From assembly GCA_964007475.1 (NCBI GenBank), contig OZ023275.1, forward strand, positions 37,815,381 to 37,879,380: 64,000 bases of DNA, in the 5' to 3' direction. Position numbers and translations under genes: made by a program. This document shows, piece after piece, positions 23,801-38,800 of this stretch. Source of the stretch: Hybos culiciformis. Its lineage: Eukaryota > Arthropoda > Insecta > Diptera > Hybotidae. The notes below the pieces were generated by a model that worked only from the letters and a program-made list of their open reading frames with translations, did no database searches and was not told the DNA's origin. How positions within the stretch are numbered: the stretch's first letter is position 1; the number at the start of each line of letters is the position of its first letter.

Positions 23801-26800
23801 TTACTATTATATACAATATGATAACCTTTGGTTTCAGTTTCAATAATAAAATATCAGAAGTGGTTTCAAAGTAAAATTTACTTCAAAATTTCTCATTCTC
23901 AATAAGTAATATACATATAATAATTTTGATTTTTAAGATGAAAACATGAATGGGAATCGATAGCATAAGAGTTTTAATGATCAACTGAAGAGAAAGATTA
24001 AATTATAATGTATACTGACATCTTTTTCTCATCATCATCAGCATATATGGGAATAAAATAAAAGAATATTCATACATTTACAGATTCTAATATTACTTTT
24101 AAGAGAATATAATTTTTACATATTTTAATGAATTTTAAAATGGTAGAAGTATATTATATTTAATGAAAATTTAATATATAAGCTCTAAAATAATCAATCC
24201 AAGATTTGGCGCCAAATCAATAGCGTAGGTCTATCTATACTATTTTTCTACATAAATGTTTAAAAAAAACATTCGCTCTGCGCTCTTTAATACTCGTTGA
24301 TAGTAAATAATAAAATATGAAAGAGTGAGTCAAAAATTATTTCGTTCATTTATATAAAAGATTTTTTTTTAATGTGTTTAATATTAATAAATGAATATAC
24401 ATATATGTACTGTACTGCCACTAAAGCAATATTTCTTTATATACCGGCCTTGTATTCTTGATTTAAAAATATTAAACGCCGCGCCGGTATATACCTTCGT
24501 ACAAATGTATATTATTAAAACAAAAAACATTTTGTATCTAAACTTTATTTTATTTACCTCTAAATTATTAAGTAGGTACAACATTTACATCTACATATGT
24601 ATGTACAGTACATACAACATACATAAAGTGGTCTAAATTTTTTTTTTTTTGCAAAACTAAGATATAAGTACTTGCTTTGTGCAATAGATTTAAGACTCCA
24701 AATGTTGAATGAGGTTTTTACTAAAATACTCAACTGGATTTATGTATGCATGAAGTTCATAAATATACGTAAATAAATATTGGATAAAATTTAAGGTTCT
24801 TGCCTTCTTAGGTAGAACAATAGAAAATATTTCAGTTTTCCCTGGCTCATTCAGAGCTTGTATGTTTTCGAAGATTTAAATAAAGATTTGGGAGAAGCAA
24901 AAAAAAAATAAATTAAAATTATAATCAATATTGCTGCTCCAAATTTATAGTACATCTTGAAAATAGTAGACCTCATTATTTACTAAAAAAAAAAAATTTA
25001 TTAGTGTAGTTAGGGAATGAAGTATATTTTTATGAATCTGAGATCAATACGAATGTTTCAGTTTAAATTATCGTACACAACGATCTTATTTCTTTTTTTT
25101 TTGCTATTTAATTTTGGAATAGTGGTAAAATAATTAGATCGGCGAATATTATTTTCATTCAGATTCAGAATTTTAATAAATATGTTTAAATGATATTTAA
25201 TAAGAATTAAATATCGCCCTCGCATATAGCCCAAATCATAAAATTTAACCTTCATATAAATTCTGTAAATTCTTAACTGAAATATGTGAATATTTTCGGT
25301 GTCTGCTTTACATAAAAATCATGAATAAAGTTGTAAAACGAAAAGAGGAATAACAAAAATGAATTTAGTGCTAAAAACTTGCGTCATGTGAATGAAATTT
25401 ACAAAAAAAAAAAACATATAAAAAAAAAACTAAATTCCTCTCAATTTTCTTCTTCCCAGATTACCCTTTATGGATATTATTCAATTCAGATATATAATAT
25501 TTTTTATTATTTTTTTCTCAGAGTCTAGACTAGACAAAACTTATATGTGCGCAATTTGTAAAATAAAATGTAAAATAAATGCGAAATAATATTATTAAGA
25601 TAAATAAAAATAATAAAAACTAAAAATGTAAACTTTTATTTTTTTTTATGTAACACATAAACGTACAATGTCATAACAAAAAAAAAAATTTTTTTTTCAA
25701 TACTATATAAACTATGTTGGTTGGTATACATTTTCAATAATGTTGTAAATTGTTTCATATGAAAATTTTAAAAAGTTTCTGTTACTATTGTGTCTGTTTG
25801 CATTTTAATGTTTACACAGTTTTTTTTTTGTTTAATTAAAATTCAAAATTAGAAATATGCGCGTATTCTACATACTGCATTAATTTTCAACCCAATGCTT
25901 AGACAAAAATTATTTTTAGTTTGATGTTTAGTTTAATTTCTTGAAATTTTTACGTATGTATTTACACATTATATCTAAGTAGAGTTGGTTCCAAACCAAA
26001 ACTGCTCTAATAATATTTTTTGGGATTTTCGATTGTAATGCTGACAATAACTTGACATTTCCAATAAAAAAAAAATCAGTTGGATTTGTTTAATTTCATC
26101 TAATTTTTTTCTAATATCTAAATTTCTGGAATGAAATGATTATACCCAATATATACACATAAATAAATAATTTCTTTGATAATTTTTAAATTTTACAATA
26201 TTATTAAAATATAGAATAGTTCCTCGTAAATGAAGTTAACCCCTTTTTGAACATTTTGATTTAAGATACTTTACTTTTGATGTACATTGGTCACCCCCAG
26301 GGGCTAAACATATTTCGTTCAATGCCGGATATACATATCGGATACCATTTATTCATATAACATAATATGGCAATTTTATCGAAATCTAGACTCCAGTTCA
26401 AATCCTTGTGTATAAAGATTTTTTTTTAAATTTCTCTAATCGACATCTATGAACCCAGAATCGATTAAAACTTTCGAAGAAGTTTCAAATATTACATAAA
26501 TCTTGAATGAAAATGATTTACTCTTGAATGTTTGGGAGCCTCCTAAACGCAAAACCTTAGAATATCATCTTTTATTCGAAATGAAACTGAACGAGGTTGC
26601 ACAAATTGTGGCATTCAAAGAATCGAAATCGATTTGGCATTTCAAGTTGTAAGCATTTTAGTCAAGCAATGATGAACGGATGGACGATGTATAATTTTAT
26701 TTATTTATTAATTTTATATTACATTTAAATTTCCTATATGTACTTCAATATTTCGAAATATTTAAAGACTTAAAATGAGTACCTACGTTCGTATCAAGAA

Positions 26801-29800
26801 AAATTTGGCAAAAAAAACCTTTTATCTTATATCTTTATATAAATTATGTTCCATCATTATGTATCTATATATAATAAGATCTTTTTTATACTGATTAAGA
26901 CTTAAGTTTTTAGGCACTGCTACAAAAATCAAAATTCAAGTAAATAATTCATTATATGTATAATATAGATAAAATTTTCGAATATTTCTACATTATTAAG
27001 TTCTAAGCACGTGCACACTTTTTATTTATTTACTAATTTAATTTATATGTATTATCGAATATGTATTTCAATAATTCAAATATAAAGAGCAAAACATATA
27101 ATATATTTAAAAAAAAAAACCTTGAAATATTTAAGCACGTAAAATGCGTACCTATGTATCTAGAAAATTTGGCAAAAAAGTATCTATTATCTTTTATATT
27201 TTAATTTAAATTATGTTCCATCATTATGTACATAAAGTAAGATCTTTTTTATATTGATTAAGACTTAAGTTTTTAATTCGTTATGTATGTATACACACTT
27301 GCATTATATTCCTTGATTATTCTTTTATGTTTAATCCAAAATTTTTTATATATTTTTAGATTTTGAAAAAAAAAAAGTAAATTATCACATTTGAATAAAA
27401 ACCGGCTATCATTTTACTTGCATAACTCATATAGATGTAGATACAAAGTGCTTAAATTATAACCAATCAGAATTTAATTGGAATTTAATTGCAACGCTAG
27501 AATAATAATAAAAACTCAGAGACTTGTTCATTGGGAGAACTACAAAATAATAAATTATCAGTTGATTAAGAATCATACGTCATCATACTTATTTATTATT
27601 ATTTTTTAATTAAAAGGACCCTGTATTTCAAATATAAATATTAAAAATTGATAAATAAATAGAATTTAGGCGCCAAAGTAAATAAGATTGGAATGATAAA
27701 TTCAACTATGACACAATCGCATAGGTACATAAAATATAAATTTAGATATTTTATCAATTTATTTAATACTTAATGATAACGGAATAATAATAAAAAAAAA
27801 AATATTTATTAAAGAATTTAAAATTTATTATTAATTTTTTTGATTTCTTAGTAAAACTCTTTTGACAATTTTTATGCAATTATGAATCAGGAGAATATCA
27901 CCAATTATTAAGTAGGTAGATAGGAATAACACGTATGTGACCTAAATTAAATTTTGGTTTTAGGTGAAAGTTAGAAAAAAAAAATAAAACTGACAAAAAA
28001 TATTTTTTTAGTTGAACAGCTTTAATAAATATGTTTAAATTATCTGGTAACTCCTGTTTAATTAAACTTAAAATCTAAAAAAGAAATATTAATCAAATAT
28101 TAGTAATAAATAGACGTCTTATCAAAAATATAATTTTTTTTATATCACCAAGTCCTCGAAACTTTCTTAATACGTGAATATTTGTGACTTATTTTTTTTT
28201 AATTTCTTAGAATTGGAATGCACGCAGTAAATTGTTTTTACTATTTTTTTGTACCAAATCTGATAGTCTGAAATTTAATTTGTTAAATTTGGTATTTTTT
28301 TGTCAGTACAGTTCACTTAATTCTTAATAAAGTATGTAATATTAGGTCAGATTCAATATGTAACTTAAGGCAATTTAACTCATCCAGGCCAGCAAAAAAA
28401 AAGCTTGTTTATAACGATTCAGTCATTTTGAAATTAGTACCTAATATAAATTAATTTGAAATTTAAATAAACAAAATTAAATAATTAGAATTTTATATCA
28501 TATAATTTGTTATTATTTTCATTTCACTAACATCATAAATGATTTTCAAAAATTTGTTTGTTCCTTGCAGTTCTTAGCTTTGGTAAATAAAAAAGCCATG
28601 ATAACACTCGTTACCTATGGAATACTTAGTTATATGACGATACCGCGTGGAAATAAAATTATTATCTCTATTTCATTAATAAAAATTATTCAATAAACTG
28701 ATGGCCTTTAAAATTGCAATTTCTGAGGGGAAAAAAACAGCATTGACGTTAAAAAAAAATTCAAATTATTTTCAAAATTATCTTTTATATGAAAAAAAAA
28801 GTCACGACATTTGAATTATTAAGATTGTTGAATAGAAATTAAGCCACTTCCTTTAATTAAAGTTAAAAGAATTTACGACATACACAGAATAATTTAGTAA
28901 CTCTGTGATAACATAAATACCTATGCATAATTTATTATAAAATTCTTCAAGAAATTGTAATAGCAATTTTTGTGATAATTTTTTAAAATTGTTGGAAATT
29001 CATTGATATTTTACCATTAATGATAAAAAATTTTAACACTTACAAAAAGTTTGGTTTATATTAAATTACTTTATTATTTTAATAAACTTTATTAATTTAA
29101 TAAACAAAGCATACTTTAAATAACATTAATTAGAATGGATTGATCAAAATAAAGCTTCAATCCAAAAGTTCGCCACTACTTAATCTGGCAAGCACAAAGT
29201 TAGGAAAGAATCTTTCTTTGTGGCTTTTTGCGCGTTATTGTGATAAGACAAGTTTTATTTAAACTTTGTTGCAAAAAATCTTTTCAATTAAATTTAAGAG
29301 CTTTCATGTGATAACATAATATTTTACGACTTCAAATGACATTCATTGATAAGTTATTTTTTTCATCAGTTTATTATACACTTTATTCGTATATAAATCT
29401 AAAGGGATTATTACGTAATCAAATCACCAATCATAAAGTAATTATAAAAAATTTTTGGTTTTAAAAAAATTGTAACAAACTAGCGAAGTTCAGCAAACGC
29501 CGTATCCTACCCTAATATTTATTAAATAAATTGTACGTTATTATTTTTATTTATAATTTTGATGGAAAATTGCAATTTTCTAATTTTTCAGGGTTAAGTC
29601 ATGGTGACGTCTATGAGATACCAAAAATCCGAAAATACAAATTTTCGCAATGATCAATTCGGGCGGTTCGGAAATATTTCGATAATAAGGTGAATGTTTA
29701 GATATTAAAAAATCGCGATCTAATCCTCCTGGCAAACCACTATTGTATACAATTACAATATACTGAACACAATTGACAAATATCAGCAATCAAAATTTTT

Positions 29801-32800
29801 GATGATTTCTTTTCCGTATATTTAAAATTATATTACTTAATATCAATTTGAAATTACATCATAATCAAAAAAAACCCAAAACCAAATGCCGATATTCAGT
29901 CTATAAAGTTTATCATACAGAATTAGAGTTTAATTATTGTTATAGAAAATATTACTCTTCGAAACTTTTAAAGATAATAAAAGGTGGCGGCAGTGATTTC
30001 TCTCAAAATTTGAAATTTAATTAAAATTTTTCATTTAGTAGTTAACAGGAAATAATGATGCAGGTATACAAAATATCAGTAAAGTCCTGAGGAAGTTCCA
30101 AAGTAGAACGAACAATAATATTCAATTGTTTTAATAAATTTATACTAAACCTTACGAATTAATTAATCAAATAATTAAAGTAAATGTTTATGAACTTAAA
30201 ATTTGAAATTTCTATAAAATTAAAACAAATCCCGTCATAAAACTTCTTTTTTTAAATAAATATTTATTTATTTATTCACTTGACCATACCTATTGTCGCC
30301 TTTGATTTCATTGAAGAAATCAAATGGCGCGCAAACATTTTTTTTAGTTAAATACGCCAATTTTTATATAATGATTATTATTTAAGTTGGAGTTTATTAT
30401 TATTATTTTTTGAATCATGGCCCGTGGGAAATAAAAATAATAAATGATAAAGAAAACTATATGTTTTATTTTATACAACGCAACGTATTTTATAATTAAT
30501 TTATTCAACACAATATTAAAAAAAAAAACTTTCTTCAATAAAATTCAAGGTTGCAATTTTATTTTATTACTGCTTGTGGCTTTAGAACCAATGATAAGAA
30601 TTTTGAAAATTTTTTATAGTTTGCATCATGAGAAATATTTACGCGTATTTTTATATAAATGACGAAAAACGATATTGAGATATTTTTAAGCGTAGGACGT
30701 CAAACAAAAGTGAAAAATCTCGGCCTCCAAAATAGAGCATTTAAACAGTTTTTAAAACATATTCAAATGTATCAATAAATTTAATTTTTTTCATTAAATT
30801 TCACAAAATGAATAGTATTCAATTTAAAATATAATATGTAGAATGTAGATAGTAGTTTTGCCTACTTAAGTAAGTAGATAGAACAGAAATAGTAATAATA
30901 ATATAAATTAGTATAAATAGAAAAGAATATTTTAGATAAATATTAGACGGAGTATTAAAATCAATTTGAACTAAAAATGCAAGTTTTAAACTATATCTGA
31001 AATTAGGGAAAAATGAATTATATCTAAAGCTCAAACTAGCCTAATTAATTTTTCTTTAAATTATTTTTTTTTCGAAGTCTATAGAATCTCTGATCAAATT
31101 TATGGTTTATACGTATGTATATATCGTCTGCTGAGAAATGAAACAACGTATAATGAAAAGTATAGTTTCGAGTAATTTGAATTTAAAGATTTGAAAATTA
31201 AAAAAAACGTATGAAAAAATATCAAGTAGCGTACAATTTTCATCTAAAAAACACATTTTAATCAACATTAAGAATATTGCAAAGTAGTTGTACTTATAAA
31301 ATCGAGTACGAGGAATTGAATGGTGCTATTGTCAAATAATGACGTATAAATGTCATACGTACTTTCATTTCTGAGCAGACGATATATATATATGCAGTTT
31401 TTCATGCTATCTTAATAAAACTTTATTTTTAAGTGTAAAAAACAATAGTAAAGCTTGATAAATACGAGCCCTGCATCATAAGACCTCGTACGGGTTTTTT
31501 TTTTTGAGTTTGTTCTACTTTTTTCCAGTTTTCTCCAGTTTTGTATTTTTTTCGTTTAAACCAACCTTTTTTAGGAGTTTTTGGTCTTTATAAAAAAAAA
31601 TTTTTTTTAAGTTAAATTTTGAGAAAAAAATTATTTTCCAAAAGTCTACTTTTTCAACTTTTTTGATGGGCATCGCAGAAATTTTCGAAAGATGCATTTT
31701 GAAGGGCATTTGGGAGTAGTTAATTTTAGCTTTTTGGGTTTTGGCGATAAAATAAAGGAGAGAGCCAAAAAACGGATTTTCAAATGCGTTTTTTGACTCT
31801 CTCCTTTATTTTATCGACAAAACCCAAAAAGCTAAAATTAACTACTCCCAAATGCCCTTCAAAATGCATCTTTCGAAAATTTCTGCGATGCCCATCAAAA
31901 AAGTTGAAAAAGTAGACTTTTGGAAAATAATTTTTTTCTCAAAATTTAACTTAAAAAAAATTTTTTTTTATAAAGACCAAAAACTCCTAAAAAAGGTTGG
32001 TTTAAACGAAAAAAATACAAAACTGGAGAAAACTGGAAAAAAGTAGAACAAACTCAAAAAAAAAAACCCGTACGAGGTCTTATGATGCAGGGCTCGTATA
32101 AAAAATATGGTGTTGCATCGTATTCACGGAATATGATATATGATAAATATATAATACGTTGATGGTGCTCCAAAAACCGAAACAACTTAAGAAATGGTAA
32201 AAAAAAGTGTATAAAATCGGTCAAATGATCGTTGTATAAAAGTGCGTGAGATCTGCTTATGATCTGAACATTTCCTTGACAGTGTGTGTATAAAATATTT
32301 TGTGATAATTTGCATATAAAAAAACTATCAGCAAAAAGAGTGCCCCGATTCTTAACATAGGAATAATAATTTGGATAACAATCAACTTAAATTTTCAACT
32401 TAACCAACTTTCTGACCAAAATTTCTACTAGTAATAGATTTAGAATTTAAAAATTGTTCTTTTTTTCCATAACATAAATTTTTGATATGTATAAAAAGTA
32501 TCTGAAAAAAAAATTGATGTCTCCTACCATACCATTGCAGTGAAATAAATATTTTGAATTGAAGGTTTCATATTTGATTAAAAATAAAATAAAATAAAAT
32601 AAAAAACAAAAAAAATATAAATATAATCTTATTGTTTTTTTTTTCTCAATATATAATATTGAAATGGATAAAAATATAATATTGAATTATGTGGAATTGT
32701 GAAATGGAAATAAATTTTCTTGTTGTTGGTTGGTAACTAAATTTATTTAAACAAAAAAAAATAGTTTTTAAAATAAAGTTTTAGTTAGATTATATTATTT

Positions 32801-35800
32801 AATTAATGTTTTAAAATTAGAAATTTAAAAAAAAATCCAAGGAATCTACTAGTACAGATTGAATAATCATTTTTGAATCAAATTTTGAAAATTTTTATAT
32901 AATTATTTGGTATATTAATTTTAATATTACGTCACGGTTGAGAGTCAATTAAATATGACATAAGTTTATGTCCAAAAGATGGTACATTATTTTAAACTAG
33001 CTCCAGAGCAGTCTTTATTAATAATAGAAAAAAATTACAAAATTTGCATTAAAAATATTGGAAAATGTTGCAAATAACTCTACAAAAAAAATGTACTGCT
33101 TAGAAAGTGGTCGACTAAATGGTACCGGTTTCGTCCCAATCTATTCATTGGTTCAGAAATTTACAGGTTACATAGTACAAGATTACTAGTTTACTACGTT
33201 ACACAGTAGATAGATTACTAGAAAACAAATTTTTTTTTTCTTGTACGATTCTACAACTAAGTATAATGTCTCAAAGATATATGTTTGAAATTACTAAAAT
33301 TTAGCCCCAGGTAAAAGATTAATCCAAATATATTAACCATTTAAATAGCAATGGTTTAATTCTCTATATATTCTTTAATAACTTAAAAAACTAAAACAGT
33401 TTTAAAAAACAAACATTTTTATATTAAATAAGTGTAGCATAATAAAAAATTTAAATAACTTTTAACAATTCCTTGTGGAATTAAAAAATACTAAAGCAAA
33501 ATAAGTAGGTTTAAAGAAAAAAAATTATATTATTAGCATTTATGGAGCATAATAATAAAATAAAAAGTATGAATGTTCTTAATAAATATGTTGTACTCTT
33601 AACGCCAATCAAGTTCATACCAGGGATTAAAGTTTTTTTTTTGTTACCATGGAATTCGATTTTGAAAATAAAAAATAATTTAAACGGAAAATTTGTAATA
33701 AAAAATTTTTTAATTCCTAATCTTGAATTGAAAAAAAAAAAAAAATATGTGTATACTAATAAGAGTCATAAAGGTTAATTTTTAAAATGAAATATTGATT
33801 GCAAAAAAAAATAATAAAACATACATTTTGTTCCATATTATATATTGATGTGTCTCCGTTTGAAAATTCATTTATTATTTATATAAATATTTCGCAAAAT
33901 CAAAAATTTAGGGCATATTTGATATTGTTGACAAAGTGTCTAAAAAAAAATTTCGCTATCAACATCAAGTAGTAACGTAAAGTTAAATTGATTTGAATTT
34001 CATCTAAAAATAAATTGACTTACAAAAATAAAAATGGTGATAAGAATAAAAAAAAAAGACAAATTTTTAAATAATTATCTATGATCATTTCCTATTTTAT
34101 ACATTTATTATGTATGTACAATAATTACTAAGGGAAAAAATAACATTTTTTTTTTTCTTTTCTAAGAACTTCTAGCATCACGATTTATGATTAAATAAAT
34201 CTTATTCTGCAGGAATTGAATTGAAATGAAAAAATCACACAATAAATAATATACATTTTTTGAGCGAATAAGAATCTTGAACTTCGATTTTATATCGCAA
34301 AAATATTATTATCAAAATTTCGGTATAACTATCAGTCGCTAGTCCGAAATTAAAAATTATATTACTTGCAAGAATATTCATCAAATAGTTCGCTCAATTC
34401 ATTGATTTAAATGGAATACTGAATAATACAATATCGATTATCGACATTTTAGTCAAATGAATTCAAAAAACAAAATAATAATTCTGGTAAAATTAAAGGG
34501 TTAAAAAAACATTGTTATAACTTATGTTATACTATTCAAGTAATTCTTCTACAAAAATTACAAGCGATTTGAAATATTTATTTAAAATAAAAGCGAATTT
34601 CAATAAGACAAAGTTTATTTTATCAAACTTATCATTGAAAAATGTATGCTAGAAATTAAATATTTATTCAATTGTTTTTAACAGCCATTAGTGAATATTA
34701 AAAAAAAAAAATTATTCAAGTTAATGTTTTAAAAGTTTTATTTTATTTATTTCAAGTTTACATATAAAACTGAAAACAAATTTTTTTTTCGTTTTTAGAT
34801 ACACTTTTTTATAGAACAAATATTTTCTTACCGTATTTTAATTTAAAAAAAAAAAATTGTCTATTTGAATGTCAAATTCAAATGTTAATTTAAGGCCCTA
34901 AAAACTGCATTCAAGTAATTTTCAATAGAAAACATTTTATTTTATTTTCTTCAATTATTACATCAATTTCGAAAATAAGAAATAGATACCCAACAAAATC
35001 ATTGCAAAAAATATTTTATAAAAATTTGTACTTTCTGATTTTCATTATATTATAATATATTTTAATGCGTTGGGGATTGTTATGTTGTATTTAGTGCTAT
35101 AGAATTTAGATCACTAAATGGAGTATTATATGCGTCAATACACATGCAATCATTTAGATGCATCTGAGTAAATAATGAAATCATTTACATGCATCAGCGT
35201 ATATAATGAGAAGAAAAAATATTCTCTCTTTGCAACTACCTCTCCCCTACGCATTAAAACAGTATATTGGATATGTAAACAAAATTTGTTATACAACTCG
35301 TTCTGTATTTACACAAAAATACATTGACACTTGTCAATTTATATCACTCGACCTTCGGTCTCGTGATATAAGTATTGACTCGTGTCAATGTATTTTTGTG
35401 TATACAGAACTCTTAATTAATAACAAATTTAGTTTACATATACAATAATCTACTATAACATAAACTCTAGAACTAGGTAATAATTAAAAAAATGTTTTAT
35501 TAGGATTCAACAATGTCTTTTCTTTAATATAAAAATATGAAGCGAAAAATGTGTATTGTAACTTGAACAAAGCAATTTACTCGTTCATTTTGAATACTTA
35601 GTTAGTATTGTGGTGTTAAAATATTATTAAATTGTAGGACTTAATAAAACAAATATATCGTTTTTAATTTAAATAATGTTAATATATTTTCTATTAATCT
35701 AATTATTAACAACAATGAAAGTATTGGACTATATACATATTCGTACCAACATTCAGGATATCGTAAAAACAATAATAAATTTTTAAAGCAATTCCAAATA

Positions 35801-38800
35801 TCCCTCATAATTTTGTTTACTTACAAAAATATGTAAATTATGTATTTCTTAGTTGCAAATCATAAAAATTTTTCATTCATAAATCTTTCCATGGATGGTG
35901 TACGTTATGCCTCTTGTAAAAAAATATATATGTATATAGGAATTATACTAAAAAAAAAACTTACATAAAAAATTTTAAAAATTAGGTGAAAAATTTCCAA
36001 ACAAAAAAAAAAAATGTTATAAAAAATTTAATTTCGGATTTCCTACGCAATACAAAAAAAAAATAAAATAAAATATAATATTAAAAATTGTTCTTCCTGA
36101 ATTTTTTTAGGGCTAATTTTTTTTTTTTTTTTAATAATTTGAAATTCCCCAAAAATGTTAAAAATAAATAATAAAAAATTTATTTGAAAATTTTATAGGT
36201 TCAACCTACTTTATTTTTCTCTTTACATAATTTTTTATTTTTCAAAGACATCAGATCATCAATATGTATAGTATTGTATAAACATATGTATGTACAATTG
36301 TACATTATGTATAAAAAAAATATAATTTTAATTAAAAAAAATTTGCGGTAAAAATTTCTAGAGAAAATCTTTTTGCAAATGATTAGGAGAATCAGAATAA
36401 TAAAATTGCTATTTAATCGATGCATATATACATTTTTTTTTAATTTAACCCTCATGCGATATTAAATAATAAATAACGTTTATATCTCTCAGGTAAAGCC
36501 TAGTCTCAATTATATCATTTTTATGTGGCAATTAAGTAATCATTGCAGATTTAACTTTTGTCAAATTTAAGTATTATATTTAATATTTTTAATTAATATG
36601 TTTGTAAGTTATATGATTGTTTACAGACATTTTAATACTCAATTTATAAATATTACATTTATTTAATGCACATAATGAGTTTTTTTTAACTATTAATTGT
36701 AATAATATCTATTAAGGGTTAAAATTTTGTAATATGTATTTTCTTCTTCTTTTTCTGAAAAATCTCTTAAAAATTTTCTTTTCAAAAGTACGATGAACTT
36801 TTAAAATAAAATAAAATTTATGTAAATTAAAATAAAAAAAAAATGTATAAAATTTACTTTTAGGTTGTACTAAAAGTAGAACATTAAAAATAGATAAAAT
36901 GTTTTTAATCGTGACATGGAAGAATAAACTAAAAATGTATCCAAAATGATGAGTTTAGATTTTTCCATTTTTTACTTTAAAAAATTCATTTTTTAAATTA
37001 GACAAAATATTTCTATTTTCATTTTTATACACATACATATAATTTTAAAATAGACGGCAATTTTTAAATAAAATTGATGTATTAAAAAAAAAAATCATGC
37101 TGCAACATTCTGAGTGATTAAATAATTTTTTTTCTACGACATTTTAGATACCCAAAAGTTATAAGAACAAAACAGAGCTGACGCTAATAGAATATTATTT
37201 TATTTAAAAAAAAATTGAAAATATGTACTCAAAACATAAGTCATGTGTGCTCGAACCGTCAAAGTTATTTGTTAATTACCTCCCAAAAGCTTCTCAAATG
37301 TTGCCTTTGATTTTTTCCACGAAATAAGGGGAATAAGCAAATTTTTTTCTTTCCTTTATCAGCATACGTAAACTTTTCTTGAATAACTAATATCAATAAT
37401 AATAAAAATTCTATATCATTAAAGATATGAAAATTCTATATCATTAAAGTTGTGATTATGTAACTTTAAAAAATTTAAACAAACTGCAAAATTGAAAAAT
37501 TGAAACAAACTGCAAGAAAAAATATTATTATTTTCATTTTCTTAACGTAAAAAAACTTTATTTATAATAAAACCTTTTACAAAACATACATAATATTAAC
37601 ATAATCTAATTTAAAGAATTCGCGCTTTTCTAATTGGCGGCAGCTCAAAGTATTTTTAAGAGGGCGCGCCGTACAATAAAAATTAAACCTCTTATAATTT
37701 GCTTTAAAAAATTAACATAATTTGGGAAATATTAAGATCGGAACAAAATAAATTTTAATTAAATTATGCAAATAAATACAAATATTCTCCCTCTATATTA
37801 TACATAAGCTTAAATTTTCACTATAAAATTTGTTAAATCTTTTGAAACAGTTCATTTTCGTATCTATTAGCACAATACAATGTAACAAAACAAATTACTC
37901 AATATATAGGTACATATTCAAAAATTGCATAAAATAAAATACAAATTTACATTCCACATTAAGATTATGCTAAATGAACAATTCAACTAAATAATTAATT
38001 TAATCATCAATTTTACTAATACGGGATCTACATTTGAACCGTAAAACTAACCTAAGTACTAAACCCATAAGCTGGCTTTTTTTATACAAAAAAGTAACTA
38101 ATCTTTGTATTAAAGGCTAGTTTGCTGAAACAAAAAGCCAGTTTGCAGACAGCTTTTCTTATTTTTCCTGTTTTTTTTTTGTATTTTCAGATCGTTCTTA
38201 CTGTTAAAAAAACTTATTTCTAAAAATCAGAAAGTACAAGTGTAAACGGATTTTTAAAATAAAAGGTGACCTTAGAACTAACCTTTAAATTTAAATGTAT
38301 ATAGGCTATAGGGCACTTTCGCCTTACGTTTAAATTTAAATCCGTACATGGCGATTATAACTTTTTACGTATTACTTCCATCTTTCATTTCTAGAAATCA
38401 TGTTAATTCGGCGAAACTGTATATGATTATATTTGGATTTAAGCTCTAACATATTGATGAGAACATTTAATTTTTTTTCCAAAGTATCACTTAATATCAT
38501 ATCTATCATAAAATTGAGTGAAAAAACTGAATAATGTTTTACTGATATTTGAAGACTTCTTATAATTTCTAAAAGTTGTTGAATGACAAATAATTTTATT
38601 TGTATACAAAATTTTAATAAAAACCAATTTTTTTACTTTCACCTATTAAAAACTGAAAGCTGTCTACGTATTTAAATACTATCTATACATTTTTTCTTGA
38701 TTAGTAAAAAAAAAATCACACCCACAATTAAAATAGATTTATGAAAAATTATTTTTTTAAATTTTTTTTTTAAATATTCAGACAGCACGTATGTTTTCAT

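Noticed and set aside
31515..32046. Two identical 64-codon open frames on opposite strands
   Set aside because: They are the same sequence in the two arms of the foldback at 31462-32099, with no start context and a Lys/Phe-rich chance composition.
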